Of a stretch of DNA of 64,000 bases, positions 1-12,021 are shown one piece after another. Under the pieces are notes generated by a model. That model was given only the letters and a program-made list of their open reading frames with translations. It ran no database searches and was not told the DNA's origin. Source of the DNA: Costus lasius (lineage: Eukaryota; Streptophyta; Magnoliopsida; Zingiberales; Costaceae); assembly GCA_027563935.2 (NCBI GenBank), contig CM050451.1:97305565-97369564 (forward strand). The letters run 5' to 3'. The translations under genes were made by a program, and so were the position numbers. Each line of letters opens with the position of its first letter. Position 1 is the first letter of the stretch.

Positions 1-294
1 ATTGATAATTTATTATTTAAATTAAAAGATAATAAGCACTAAATAGCTTATATAAATATAAGTCTTATCACCCATCATAACTAACAAGGCTCATGAAGAA
101 GTATGAATATTTGAAGCCTCAAATTGGAAAGTAAACTCTATTGATTTGAAAAATTATGGAATTCTTGTTCAAGGAGCATAATGTTGCCAAATGGAAAATT
201 TTCTAATACCTCCAACTTGGGGTATAAGGAACCAAATGAAGAAGTATATAAATCAATAGAAAGGACAATGACCTACACTAGTCAATTTCATTCG
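1..294. other. AT-rich flank, no gene seen
   Basis: This is the target-site flank to the left of the nested retrotransposon pair. The only open frame (181-402) is short, has no recognisable domain and runs into the LTR that begins at 300. I see nothing else supportable here. Confidence 0.6.
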
Positions 295-299
295 CATAC
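295..299. repeat. Left target-site duplication CATAC of the gypsy element
   Basis: CATAC directly precedes the TG at 300, and the same five bases follow the other LTR at 20232-20236. A 5-bp duplication is the normal footprint of Ty3/gypsy integrase. It fixes both outer ends of the minus-strand element. Confidence 0.9.
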
Positions 300-649
300 T
301 GTTGTGTCTGCAAGTGCACGGATACTCGAAGTAATAATTAAGATATCGAATCACAGAGACCTCGTTTATCAAGTACCGAATAATCAATTTCTTACTAGCT
401 AGGTAGTCGGAAATATGACAGCAAATTATCGAAAGCTACATGAAAATATCAGAGAGAGAAACTAGGACTAGGGTTTCATCCACCTTAATTTCAATGACTA
501 GATATGAAATACATGTTAGTCAGTCTAATTTTATTATGATAAAGATATAATTTACTTCATAAAGAAATCATCTCACTATCGTGTAGATAATTTATAAAGA
601 ACTAATCCTCACTCTCATGCAGGATTTATTCAATGTTAAATATAAGTAA
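300..649 (-). repeat. Gypsy 3' LTR, distal segment (U5 side)
   Basis: Matches 18304-18653 of the 5' LTR. It is the 3' end of the minus-strand LTR. On the plus strand it opens with TG, followed by the GCAAGTGCACGG motif that recurs at the same place in the other Athila-like LTRs here. It is cut at 649 by the copia insertion. Confidence 0.9.
645..649. repeat. Left target-site duplication AGTAA of the copia element
   Basis: AGTAA precedes the copia LTR start at 650 and recurs at 9761-9765. The unsplit gypsy LTR at 18304-20231 shows the empty site with a single AGTAA near 18649, which confirms the insertion point. Confidence 0.95.
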
Positions 650-2333
650 TGTTGGGATATGCCCTTAAGGCTAATGTTTGAGGCCTTGGGTTATTGTCAG
701 TATCATGTATAAACTATGTATATGTTTTATAAAGGCAATTGTTGTTATTCAGATTGTTACATTATCTGCTGCTGTATGTATACTTCTGAATAATGTCTCA
801 GTGATGTTCAGCTTAGCTGATGTTAAGTGTTGTCCTTAGTCGAGATATCTTGGTGAACATGAGACAGCCTTGATATGATTGAGACTAATATGTGTTCTGA
901 TCTTATAGGATGCTTCGAGTATGGAATGAGATTTAGACACATAGGTACATTGGACGTACTGGACTGACCCTACTTAGGATATTCAATTGTTTGTCACAAT
1001 GTGAATAATCCTTGTATGCAAGCAAGTGGCATATTCCCTCTGACTTGAGATCACTTATGTTTCTAAGTGATGATTGGCATTGTCTTGAGGTAATTCAATA
1101 TCATTTGAAAGATAATGGTTAAGGATTATCTTGGATGGTGGGCATGAGTCATGTTAGGGCACTAGTGATAGATATAGGATTGCCTCTCCTAGATGGAGTG
1201 TGATGTTCTAAAGGGCCCCCTGGATGAGATGGTTGAGAAAGTGTATGGCCATACGCAGATGACTATGTTCATCTGATCTAACCATTCTCATCGTGTTGGA
1301 ATTACAGGTTTGACACGCTTGTCCAACAAGAACATCCAGTGGCAAAGGGAACATGTATGCCCAGTGAATTGGATTCACACTTGTGCTGTGTTTTGGGAGT
1401 AGTCTTGGAAGACTCTTTCCTTCATATCGGGAGACAGTGATGTGTTGCTAGATACCCCTCTCTGATCGTGATAACGTAAGTTATCTTTACCGATATTGAA
1501 GGAAACCCTTAGGGTCGCACAATTTGATGATATGGCTTACCTATGTCAGATTGTGTGGACTGGAATTATTCTAGTTCTGTTTAAAGCAATTTAAACTCTG
1601 ATTGGAAGTGAGATCTAGTCTGAGCATGTTTGATTGATTAGGACATATGATCGGTAAGCTTTGATCGGGAGAATTGATTCTTGATCGTAAAGATCAAGAG
1701 ATTCAATGAGATGTGTGGTTAGATCTTGAGCCATTTGGTTCGAAGAGATCCAAACCATAGCTGGTTCGATTTGGTCCTTGAACCAAATGAATTGGACCGG
1801 TTCACTTAGGGTGAACGCATGGTTCAATTAAGAGGAGGTTTTTGAATGTTTATGGGGAGTTAATGAGAGGAAGTTACATATCGATTTTGCTATTAGTCAT
1901 GGTAACCGAACCTTCCTTTTTGGGCTCTTCCCTTCACGGTTTCGATTGTAACTCTCCTCTCCTCTTTGTCTTTGGGTGGTATGTGGAATAGACCTTCTTG
2001 ACGAAAAGAAAAAAGGGGAAGACCGGCTAAGGGGGTGCACATCTCCTCTCCAAGACTCGATCAAAGAATCCTTGGCGACTTGCTAGCACAAGTAGCGCAA
2101 GGAAGGAAGCCTATCTCATCCTGTGTGCGATTCCTTCGGAGAAGAGGCACTCGCCCCTTTCCTTCTTCCAAGCCGCCACTCAAATCATGGCTATGGTAAC
2201 ATCCTTAAATTGTTTTACAAGTCTTCAAGGTTGATTATATTATCAAGTCATGCGATTAGAAATGGACTCCTAGATTTCATACTTGCTGAAAACAAAATTT
2301 TGGAATGATGCATGTTATCTAGGTTGCCTTTTA
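650..2333 (+). repeat. Copia 5' LTR
   Basis: 1684 bp from TGTTGGG to CCTTTTA, the same length as the LTR at 8077-9760. One base separates it from the primer binding site. The small open frames inside are not coding. Confidence 0.95.
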
Positions 2334-2334
2334 G

Positions 2335-2350
2335 TGGTATCAGAGCAAGG
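2335..2350 (+). other. Primer binding site, initiator tRNA-Met type
   Basis: TGGTATCAGAGCAAGG begins one base after the LTR. TGGTATCAGAGC is the standard plant complement to the 3' end of initiator tRNA-Met, which primes minus-strand cDNA synthesis. Confidence 0.95.
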
Positions 2351-4160
2351 TTTTTGGCTTGATACATATGATTGCCTTCTTGTGATCCATGTTTGTTTTA
2401 TGCTTTTGGTAGATCTACTAGATGCGCATGCTTTAGTCATCATGCGAAAATACATGCCATATGTTAGATGTATTTTGTTCACAATGAAGCTTGCGCATGT
2501 GATGTTTGTTTGCGCTTTTTATAAAAGTTTTCAATCAAAACTTAACATCATGCGCGACCCTCACCTAGATCTATCTAAGCGCCTACTTCAAATACTTAGA
2601 CGGGTTAACAGTGTTAAAATCGTTAGTCATGTCTGGACCCAACAGCCTAATCAGACCATCTGATAGCCTAGATGGGTCGGCCAGATAGCACCTGTGCGCG
2701 AGCTATATAGGTGGCTATAGGCCGACTGCAGAAGGGCGTGTAGTGATGTCTGATTGAGGCGCCTAGTGAACGATCATGGTTATGGCCCGGGGTCACACCC
2801 GCTTGCCAGAAATCATGTGGGACGTTCAGCCCTTAAGGCATGCATAGTTGACCATGTGGTCGACGCAAGTCAGTTATGACTAGGTGCATGCAAGGGCAGT
2901 GGGTCTGACTTGTTCTAACGAGTGGATACCTGTTAATGGACTGTTGTAAGGTAGTAGGGCACATAAGGAAATAAAATTGATGCCATGGGGTTTTTCCAAA
3001 ATTTTATTTCTATTTGGATCACATGTATGCATGTTTAACATGTTGAATGGGTGTTTATTTAATCTTATGTGGGCTGCCCTTCTTTTCTTTTTGTGTGCTG
3101 TGCTGGGGCCTGCGTTCCTAGAATTAAATATAAATTTTGCTGTGATCTGCGAATCACACTTTAAATTTATGAAAATGTATAATTGACCTGCGAGTCAAAC
3201 TATGTCTAGATAGATTAAAATGTAATTTGATCAGACATGAGCACAGAGCACACATGACAGAGGCGCTTGCAGCAAGTGACTTCACCAGGTGGGAAGTCTA
3301 GAGTTTGACTCTAGAGCAGGCGCATATTGCCTGGAGGGCATTTGGGCCCGGGCTGGGCCAGATGAAGTATAAGAGTCCCATAAAGAGCTCAAGTGAAGAC
3401 TTTTGTGAAACTAGGGTTTTATTTAGGCTTTTATGGGCGTTTACCACATAAGATAATTTTGCTTTCTGCTTAATGTTTTAAGTAATATTAGCACAAGCAT
3501 ATTTATTCTTCTGCTATCACCATAGAATTTGCATGATAGTAAGAAGATAAAAGACCGTTAAAATCCAACGTTAATATCAAGCTCGATTGCTTTCTGACGC
3601 GAAACCTCACTGTTCTGACTATCGTTGGGGCCGTGTTGTACCCACTCAGTGGGCACGCCCAGCTATCTTCAGATAGTGCGCGATTACACCTACATGCTAC
3701 AGAGAAGGGATTCATCGCTTCTCGTTGCTCAGCATAGCACGTGGTGGTCCAGGGAGTAGGTCGGGTCAGCTTGACCATATATGCTACATAATGAGCAAAT
3801 GATAGCTATATGGAGGCAGCCATCTGAGGAATCAGAGACTGTGTTGTACCAACTCAGTTGGCACAGTCTTCTGGATTGCCTAGATGAAGGGGAATCGCAC
3901 GGGTTGGCGATTGGCATGGATAGCCTACCAGTGACTAGTGCTTGAACTCTCTGTGTATCTTATCTCGCCTGAGCGGGACGCGGAGATCAAGTATGAAATC
4001 TGGATCCCATCTCACTAAAAGAGTTTTACTCTTTCGAACTGTTTTATTGGATTTTTCAGTCAGATAAAATAGTGAGAAAAGAATCACTCTTAAGTCCTGG
4101 AATAATTCTAACATGGATACTGACCTTGTTGTTCTTGCTATGTTGTAGATTCCGGCAGCA
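2351..4160 (+). other. Copia untranslated leader
   Basis: About 1.8 kb between primer site and gag. Short open frames (2283-2663, 2977-3186) show no domain. A long leader is usual in the BARE/Angela lineage, where packaging and dimerisation signals are expected. I cannot place these by eye. Confidence 0.75.
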
Positions 4161-4985
4161 ACGAACACCACAGGGCTCAATTTGCGATCCATATTGGAAA
4201 GGGAGAAGTTTGCTGGGCCAAACTTCTCAGACTGGTACAGACAGCTTAAGATTGTTCTTAAAGCTGAGAGGAAGCTGTATGTCCTAGAGTCGGCAATACC
4301 GGCTCAACCCGCTGCGAACGCCGCAAGGGCGGTTCGAGATGCTTATGAGAAGCACGTCAGTGATAGTACTGATGTCGCTTGCCTTATGCTTGCGTCAATG
4401 ACGCCCGAGCTCCAGCGTCAGCATGAGGACTTATCTACTATTGATATTATAGTAAATCTCAAAATGTTGTATGCTGCACAGGCAAGGACAGAACGCTATA
4501 ACTTGACAAAACTTTTCTTTCATAGCAAACTGACTGAAGGGAGTCCAGTGGGAGCTCATGTACTCAAGATGATTGGGTACAAGGAGGCTCTAGAGAAACT
4601 GGGACATACCATCAATCAAGAACTTGTTATAGATATTATCCTGCAGTCTCTCCCGGCTTCTTTCGATCCGTTCATCATTAATTTTAATATGAACAAGATC
4701 GACTGTACTCCGGCAGAGTTACTGAACATGCTCTGCACCACAGAGCAAACTCTTGAGAAGGGGAAGCCTTCATCCTCTGTCTTAATGGTTCCTTCAAGGA
4801 ATAAGAAGAAAGGGAAGAAGGGCAAAGCCCATATCAAGAGCTACAACAAGGCTTTGAAACAAAAGGTGAAGCGGTCAAAGGACAACAGATGCTTCCATTG
4901 TGGCCAGCTGGGTCACTGGAAGAAGGACTATAGAGCGCTCCAAGGAGAGAAGAAGGGAAGTAAGCCTTTCACTTCTGGCTCAGGT
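4161..4985 (+). pseudogene. gag: Copia gag (nucleocapsid region damaged)
   Basis: Gag forms the virus-like particle and binds element RNA. The frame runs without stops from about 4161. The likely start codon reads ACG at 4161-4163 where ATG is expected, and no other in-frame ATG lies near the start. The N-terminal part has the copia gag signature (FAGPNFSDWYR, about residues 15-25) and a leucine-rich middle. The CCHC zinc knuckle (about 4890-4931) keeps C, C and H, but the final cysteine is tyrosine (TAT at 4929-4931), one G-to-A change from TGT-type codons, so zinc binding should be lost. The frame continues into protease. Confidence 0.85.
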
Positions 4986-5430
4986 ATTTACGTGACTGAA
5001 GTCATGGTTGCTTCTTCTATATCATGGGTGTTGGACACTACATGTGGAGTTCACATTTGTTCAAATGTACAGGAACTCAAGAGAAGAAGACAGGTGGGAC
5101 AGCATGAGGTTGACCTACGAGTTGGAAACGGGGCACGGGTTGCTGCTGTTGCTGTAGGAGAATATCACATCTCTTTACCATCTGGTTTTGTATTAGAACT
5201 TGACAATTGTTATTTTGTGCCAAGCATAACAAAGAATATTATCTCTATTCCTGCTCTTGTCAGGAAAGGTTTTTCTTTTGAATGCAAAACTACACAGTGT
5301 TGTATTTCATATGATAATATTGTTTATGCGACTGGGTCGATTAACAATGGGTTATACATGTTGGACATGGAATGTTCTATACAACAGATTGATAACAAGA
5401 AAGCCAAGTATGCTGATGACAGCACCTTGT
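4986..5430 (+). pseudogene. Copia aspartic protease
   Basis: Same frame as gag. The active-site segment near 5025-5050 reads WVLDTTCG, where copia proteases normally have D-S/T-G; the glycine of the catalytic triad is threonine. The later FVPSITKNIISI segment (about 5215-5250) is the usual post-protease motif. The protease would cut the polyprotein into its parts. The triad change suggests low or no activity, though I cannot exclude a family-specific variant. Confidence 0.75.
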
Positions 5431-6308
5431 TATGGCATAGTCGTTTAGGCCATATTAATAAGAAGCGCATTAATCGGTTGCATGACCATGGGCTGCTGGG
5501 ATCATTCTCCTATGAGGAGCTTGATACGTGCAAAGCTTGTTTAATGGGTAAAATGACGAAGACTCCTTTTACAAATAAAGGTGAAAAGGCTTCAAGTTTA
5601 CTTGACCTTATTCACAGTGATGTGTGTGGGCCGTTTAGTAAACATGCCAGAGGTGGCTATTCATACTTCATTACTTTTACTGATGATTTCAGTAGGTATG
5701 GTTATGTCTATCTAATGAGACATAAGAGTGAATCTTTTGACAAGTTCAAGGAGTTCAAAAATGAAGTACAAAATCAGTTAGGCCGAAATATCAAGGTACT
5801 TCGTTCAGATCGAGGTGGAGAATACTTGAGTCGAGAGTTTACTGACTATCCGAAGGAGTGTGGGATCATCTCACAGCTCACTCCGCCAGGAACACCGCAA
5901 TGGAATGGTGTGTCCGAGAGGAGAAATAGAACCTTATTGGATATGGTTCGTTCTATGATGAGTCAGGCTACTCTACCTTACTCCTTTTGAGGATTTGCAC
6001 TGGAAACAGCTGTAAAGGTGCTAAACCGAGTGCCATCCAAGGCCGTTTCAAAGACACCATATGAGTTATGGTATGGGAAACAGCCGAGCTTGACATTTAT
6101 CAAAATCTGGGGTTGCGAGGCTTATGTAAAAAAGCTCACCTCTGGGAAACTGGAGAACAGATCAGATAAATGTATCTTTGTCGGTTACCCTAAAGAAACT
6201 AGGGTTATTATTTCTACGATCCCAAAGAGAACAAAGTATTTGTTGCTCGAACGGCTATTTTTCTTAAGAAGGAATTTCTTCTGCAAGAGGCCAGTGGGAG
6301 AGAAATAA
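5431..6308 (+). pseudogene. Copia integrase with stop and frameshift
   Basis: The HHCC zinc domain is intact (LWHSRLGH, then CKAC, about 5430-5540). The core catalytic residues are visible: D in LIHSDVCGPF (about 5620), D in LRSDRGGEYL (about 5810) and E in NGVSERRNR (about 5915). The frame is broken by TGA at 5988-5990 where the family has tryptophan (one G-to-A change), then continues in the same frame to about 6204. There one base is missing from a G run and the reading shifts to the frame used from 6353 on. The frame shown to 6308 is therefore out of register after about 6205. Confidence 0.88.
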
Positions 6309-7399
6309 AGCTGGATGAAAATCCAGAAGAGGGACAAAGTAGTCAGGCTCAGTTGGATGAGCCTGAGCCAATAGATCAGGTTACTATTCAACCTGAGGCT
6401 CAGATATCACGGGAACCGCGTAGATCGGGAAGGATCCGTCGTCAGCCTGAGCGCTATGACGGAGTCTACATCATTAATGATGAACCCCTCACTTATGCGG
6501 ATGCGGTCAGTGGACTGGAGTCAGCAAGATGGCTTGAAGCTATGCGAGCCGAGATGGATTCCATGTCAGATAACCAAGTTTGGGATTTGGTTGATCCGCC
6601 TCCGGGAGTAATCCCTATAGGCTGTAAGTGGATCTTCAAGAAGAAGAAAGACATGGATGGTAACGTGGTTACCTATAAGGGCAGGCTAGTTGCGAAAGGT
6701 TTCAAACAAATCTACGGGATAGATTATGATGAAACTTTCTCTCCTGTAGCCATGTTCAAGTCCATTCGAATTATTCTCGTGATAGCAGCATATTATGATT
6801 ATGAGATCTGGCAAATGGATGTGAAGACCGCTTTCCTTAATGGAAAACTGGAAGAGGATGTGTATATGACACAGCCTGAAGGTTTCATCAATCCATCAAA
6901 ACGTCATAAGATATGCAAATTAAAGAAGTCCATTTACAGACTAAAACAAGCATCGAGAAGCTGGAATATTCGCTTTGATGAATCAGTTTGTGAATTTGGT
7001 TTCATCAAAAATGAAGATGACCCGTGTGTATATAAAAGGTTTAGTGGGAGAGTGATTACTTTCCTAGTCCTCTACGTCGATGATATTTTAATCATTGGAA
7101 ACGATATTCCTGAACTACATGCAGTCAAGGCATAGTTAAGAAAATGTTTCCAGATGAAAGATTTGGGAGAAGCAGCCTATGTATTAGGTGTGGAGATCTA
7201 CAGAGATAGATCTAATAGGCTTCTCGGGCTATGCCAGAGTACTTACATCGATAAGGTCCTGGAGAGATTCCATTTAGAAAATTCTAAAAGAGGATATCTT
7301 CCAGTCAAACATGGTCTGAATCTTTCAAAGAGCCAGTGTCCTCAAACACAGTCTGAGAAAGATGAAATGGACAATACGCCTTATGCTTCGGCTATTGGG
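6309..7399 (+). pseudogene. Copia reverse transcriptase with internal stop
   Basis: Copies the RNA into cDNA. The recognised order is: W of ALEAMRAEMDSM-type entry (about 6535), KWIFKKKKD (about 6628), RLVAKGF (about 6680), QMDVKTAFLNG (about 6815) and the catalytic YVDDILI (about 7075). All key aspartates are present. A TAG at 7133-7135 replaces the tryptophan expected there (again one G-to-A change); the same frame resumes and reads MKDLGEAAYVLGVEI from 7154. Apart from the stop the domain looks complete. Confidence 0.9.
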
Positions 7400-8056
7400 T
7401 CCATCATGTATGCGATGTTGTGTACTCGCCCAGACGTCGCTTACGGGTTAAGCGTGACCAGTCGGTTCCAAGGTAATCCAGGGAAGGCACACTGGATTGC
7501 AGTCAAGAATATTTTGAAATATCTTCGGAGAACCAAAGATATGTTCTTGATTTATGGAGGTCAGGAAGAACTCAGTATTGAAGGATATACTGACGCTTCG
7601 TTCCAATCTGACCAAGACGATTTCCGATCGCAATCAGGCTATGTTTTTAGCTTGAATGGAGGAGCAGTGGTGTGGAAAAGTTTCAAACAATCAATTGTTG
7701 CTGATTCCACAACAGAAGCCGAGTATGTTGCAGCCTCAGAAGCATCAAAGGAGGCAGTGTGGATTCGTAAGTTCGTTCAAGAACTTGGTGTTGTTCCTTC
7801 GAGTGCAGACCCATTGGTTATCTTCTGTGATAACACTGGAGCGATTGCATAAGCAAAGGAACCACGGTCACACCAGAAGTCCAAGCACATACAGAGAAGG
7901 TTTCATTTGATCCGTGAGATCATAGATCGAGGAGAGATCAAGATCTGCAAGGTTCATACAGATGACAATCTAGCTGACCCACTTACAAAGCCTCTGGCGC
8001 AGCAGAAGCATGAGAAGCACTGTAATAATATGGGCTTGAGATTTCTCAACCATTAG
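7400..8056 (+). pseudogene. Copia RNase H with internal stop
   Basis: Removes the RNA strand during cDNA synthesis. Motifs: GYTDASFQSD (about 7585) with the first catalytic D, TEAEYVAASEA (about 7715) with E, and FCDNTGAIA (about 7825) with D. A TAA at 7850-7852 replaces a glutamine codon (C-to-T). The frame then continues through DNLADPLTKPL (about 7965) to the true stop TAG at 8054-8056, twenty bases before the 3' LTR. Confidence 0.9.
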
Positions 8057-8076
8057 TTTAAGTGCAAGTGGGAGAT
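8057..8076 (+). other. Copia polypurine tract
   Basis: AAGTGCAAGTGGGAGA lies directly before the 3' LTR TGTTGGG. Purine-rich sequence at this place primes plus-strand synthesis. AAGTGGGAGATTGTTGG is a common plant copia junction. Confidence 0.9.
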
Positions 8077-9760
8077 TGTTGGGATATGCCCTTAAGGCTA
8101 ATGTTTGAGGCCTTGGGTTATTGTCAGTATCATGTATAAACTATGTATATGTTTTATAAAGGCAATTATTGTTATTCAGATTGTTACATTATCTGCTGCT
8201 GTATGTATACTTCTGAATAATGTCTCAGTGATGTTCAGCTTAGCTGATGTTAAGTGTTGTCCTTAGTCGAGATATCTTGGTGAACATGAGACAGCCTTGA
8301 TATGATTGAGACTAATATGTGTTCTGATCTTATAGGATGCTTCGAGTATGGAATGAGATTTAGACACATAGGTACATTGGACGTACTGGACTGACCCTAC
8401 TTAGGATATTCAATTGTTTGTCACAATGTGAATAATCCTTGTATGCAAGCAAGTGGCATATTCCCTCTGACTTGAGATCACTTATGTTTCTAAGTGATGA
8501 TTGGCATTGTCTTGAGGTAATTCAATATCATTTGAAAGATAATGGTTAAGGATTATCTTGGATGGTGGGCATGAGTCATGTTAGGGCACTAGTGATAGAT
8601 ATAGGATTGCCTCTCCTAGATGGAGTGTGATGTTCTAAAGGGCCCCCTGGATGAGATGGTTGAGAAAGTGTATGGACATACGCAGATGACTATGTTCATC
8701 TGATCTAACCATTCTCATCGTGTTGGAATTACAGGTTTGACACGCTTGTCCAACAAGAACATCCAGTGGCAAAGGGAACATGTATGCCCAGTGAATTGGA
8801 TTCACACTTGTGCTGTGTTTTGGGAGTAGTCTTGGAAGACTCTTTCCTTCATATCGGGAGACAGTGATGTGTTGCTAGATACCCCTCTCTGATCGTGATA
8901 ACGTAAGTTATCGTTACCGACATTGAAGGAAACCCTTAGGATCGCACAATTTGATGATATGGCTTACCTATGTCAGATCGTGTGGACTGGAATTATTCTA
9001 GTTCTGTTTAAAACAATTTAAACTCTGATTGGAAGTGAGATCTAGTCTGATCATGTTTGATTGATTAGGACATATGATCGGTAAGCTTCGATCGGGAGAA
9101 TTGATGCTTGATCGTAAAGATCAAGAGATTCAATGAGATGTGTGGTTAGATCTTGAGCCATTTGGTTCGAAGAGATCCAAACCATAGCTGGTTCGATTTG
9201 GTCCTTGAACCAAATGAATTGGACCGGTTCACTTAGGGTGAACGCATGGTTCAATTAAGAGGAGGTTTTCGAATGTTTATGGGGAGTTAATGAGAGGAAG
9301 TTACATATCAGTTTTGCTATTAGTCATGGTAACCGAACCTTCCTTTTTGGGCTCTTCCCTTCACGGTTTCGATTGTAACTCTCCTCTCCTCTTTGTCTTT
9401 GGGTGGTATGTGGAATAGACCTTCTTGACGAAAAGAAAAAAGGGGAAGACCGGCTAAGGGGGTGCACATCTCCTCTCCAAGACTCGATCAAAGAATCCTT
9501 GGCGACTTGCTAGCACAAGTAGCGCAAGGAAGGAAGCCTATCTCATCCTGTGTGCGATTCCTTCGGAGAAGAGGCACTCGCCCCTTTCCTTCTTCCAAGC
9601 CGCCACTCAAATCATGGCTATGGTAACATCCTTAAATTGTTTTACAAGTCTTCAAGGTTGATTATATTATCAAGTCATGCGATTAGAAATGGACTCCTAG
9701 ATTTCATACTTGCTGAAAACAAAATTTTGGAATGATGCATGTTATCTAGGTTGCCTTTTA
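8077..9760 (+). repeat. Copia 3' LTR
   Basis: 1684 bp. About 13 single-base differences from the 5' LTR by eye and no length change. Most of them fall in the last 900 bases. Confidence 0.95.
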
Positions 9761-9765
9761 AGTAA
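9761..9765. repeat. Right target-site duplication AGTAA of the copia element
   Basis: Identical to 645-649. Gypsy LTR sequence resumes immediately after it. Confidence 0.95.
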
Positions 9766-11345
9766 ATCATTGACAAAGAACTCAAGGATCACTTTCGTAC
9801 ATCCGAATTCTAAGTCAATCATCTCAAGTGAAAACTACATACTTTCATACTATAGTTTTCACAGGTTCTGCTTAAGGTTCTCGAACAATCAAATACTTAA
9901 TTTCTTACAGTATTATCATGTTTATTTCAGTAACTCAATCCTTAGATCAGATTATCAACATGGCAATAAACTTCTAAAACCTAGAAATAAGAACAAACCT
10001 AATTTCTTACAATGAATTCCTAAATCATGATTCTAGGGTTCCAAGTTCTCACAAATCACCTTTCAGTTCATTTCGCAAAAACTCTAAAACATGCAGACAA
10101 AATGAATCTATGGAGAATTAAAGGGAACAATCACATAAGCAAAATTATCATATTAAAATTGTACTGACGAAATAAAAGTCATCTAATCATAATAAATTAA
10201 AGAGAATTACTCCTCCATGTCCCAAAAGATGTCTAAGCTAGCATGGTAGAAGAATTACAATAATCCATAGTATCAGGATCAGAAATCAAAGAAAAAGGAG
10301 AAGAGCAAATAACAGCACGGCTGTAATGAAAATTACAGCCGTAATTTACGCTATGAACAGTGCTGGTGAAGATCCTTTTGTTGATTTCTCCTCTGATCGA
10401 TCTCCTTTTGCTCTGAAACTTCGAGGGTATATTCTCCTCCCCCAGGCGAAACTTCCCCTCAAGTATCACGACCGGAGATGCACTGTAAACTTCGCGGCAG
10501 TGAAAACTAGGGCGATGGCAAGAATCACGATTTCTCTCTGAATCGTGGATCAAAATTGGGGCTTTTGTGTTATAATGCCCTCCTCCGTCTGACGAGTCTT
10601 TCACTTTTTATGAATCTCAAATTGGTGGTCTGGATTGTCCGAAATCATCCGCGTAAGAATTGGGCTTCAAAAATATCCTTGAAACTCGGCTGTCCAGGTT
10701 AAGATTACGACCGTGTTTTTGGCTATGGCAGTGCCGTAATAACTACAGCTGTTCTCGGTACAGAAATCGACCGAAATTACAGTACCGTGAAAATAATTAT
10801 GGTAGTACCGTAATTCCTGCAAATCTCTCGAGTGAAATTCCTTTCCAAATTATGGCCAGTAATATTGGTTACAGCAATGCTGTAAAATCTGCCAAACTTT
10901 TTGTACAAAAAGAGACCCAAAATACAGCCCGTGAAATCCATTACAGCAGGGCCGTGATTTCTTCAAAACTTTCTATACAAACAGAGACCCAAAATAGGCA
11001 GTGCTCAGAAATTACGGCAGTACCGTGGTTTATTCTGTAGGTGCAGTGAAACCACGGTATCGTAATTTGGATTACGGTCCTACCGTATTTTGGTCTAAAG
11101 CTCTGATCCTCGTGAAATTTGACATGCAATTTTCTCTTGATGGTGGGAATTCATCTATGCTTCTGAATTTGCTTGAAAACATCTCAAAATAGTGCCTTTT
11201 TACCTGAAAATAATCAAAAATCAGAAAAAGTGTAGATTCTGCAATATTTGATAAATAAGGCATAAAAATAAGCAAAACAGTATGAATATGACACAAAAAG
11301 AGCTATGAAATGGCACAAAATATACTATAAATTTTGGTGTCATCA
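9766..11345 (-). repeat. Gypsy 3' LTR, proximal segment (U3 and middle)
   Basis: Aligns with 18654-20231. On the minus strand the LTR starts TGATGACACC at 11345. With 300-649 the whole LTR is about 1930 bp, against 1928 bp for the other LTR. The frames at 10233-10604 and elsewhere inside are not coding. Confidence 0.92.
10660..11085 (-). repeat. Palindrome array in the U3 part of the gypsy 3' LTR
   Basis: About six units of two linked dyads with cores such as TTACGGCAGTGCCGTAA or ATTACGGTACCGTGAA, 70-90 bp apart. This copy is more mutated than the one at 19570-19985. It lies about 260-685 bp from the LTR 5' end at 11345. Confidence 0.8.
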
Positions 11346-11380
11346 AATACATAAGGCTCAAACTTTGCTTGTCCTCAAGC
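11346..11380 (-). other. Gypsy polypurine tract region
   Basis: On the minus strand this reads GAGGACAAGCAAAGTTTGAG and then runs to the LTR start. GAGGACAAGCAAA just upstream of the 3' LTR is typical of Athila/Tat elements and recurs at 57271-57305 and 63117-63153. Confidence 0.75.
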
Positions 11381-11861
11381 AAAATCAAAAATTAATCAAA
11401 GGAAAAAAACTTTCTTATGAAGAATAAATTTCTATAATACAATCACCAATGAAAAATTTCACCAATTGTTTCATAAAATTTTAAACAGACATATCATCCT
11501 CTGAATTCAATTCTCAAGATCTACAACTTAATCAAATAAAACTTTGCAACTTGTATAATAAATAGAGTTTCAATCTCAAGATTTCATTCAGTTTTCAGTT
11601 CAAAACTATCATACTTTTGTTTACAGGAGTAGGATTGCCAAGATCTTTTTCCACTCAGAAAATTTTTTTAGTTCCTCCCTTTTATGCATCGTTCACATTC
11701 TCTAATTCGATTACCACCTTTTTTCTGGTGACGAAATTAGAGTACATTGATCACATAATCAATGTAATAGAACTCATATCTCTTAAGTAGGAAGAATCTT
11801 ACACAAGATAGCGGAGTTAATGTAAAAAGATTACTCTCCAAGGTGTGTTCTTTTTCTTTTG

Positions 11862-12021
11862 GACTTCAACTCTTATCTTAGGTACCACCACAAATCAACA
11901 TGGTGCCAAGACGAGGAGTCAATCTCTTGAAAAAAAAATTTCTCTCAATTTTTTTATTTTGACTTCAACCCATGTCTTTGGTACCACTTCCAATTTTGCG
12001 CAGTGCCAACTTAGGGAGTCA
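11862..12021 (-). repeat. Two copies of a conserved hairpin-like motif
   Basis: Two ~58-bp copies share ACTTCAAC, then GGTACCAC, then a short loop, then GTGCCAA and GGAGTC. CTTGG...CCAAG-like arms can pair imperfectly. A near-identical copy is at 57787-57846 in another element, with related sequence at 62591-62800. This looks like a lineage-specific RNA or DNA structure. Confidence 0.6.

Larger units (their letters stand above)
650..9760 (+). mobile_element. Angela/BARE-like Ty1/copia retrotransposon, recent but disabled
   Basis: A 9111-bp element bounded by two 1684-bp LTRs (650-2333, 8077-9760) that start TGTTGGGATATGCCC and end in TTTTA. Order: LTR, Met-type primer site, ~1.8-kb leader, gag, protease, integrase, reverse transcriptase, RNase H, polypurine tract, LTR. 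Integrase before reverse transcriptase is the copia order. The long LTRs, the LTR start and the gag (NFSDWYR) fit the Angela/BARE lineage. I count about 13 differences between the LTRs, so it is young relative to its host gypsy. It is nonetheless disabled by three in-frame stops, a frameshift, a damaged gag zinc knuckle and apparently a lost start codon. Confidence 0.95.

Noticed and set aside
650..9760. The repeated minus-strand frames at 1615-1827 and 9051-9254 as duplicated genes
   Set aside because: They are the same place in the two copia LTRs and have no domain.
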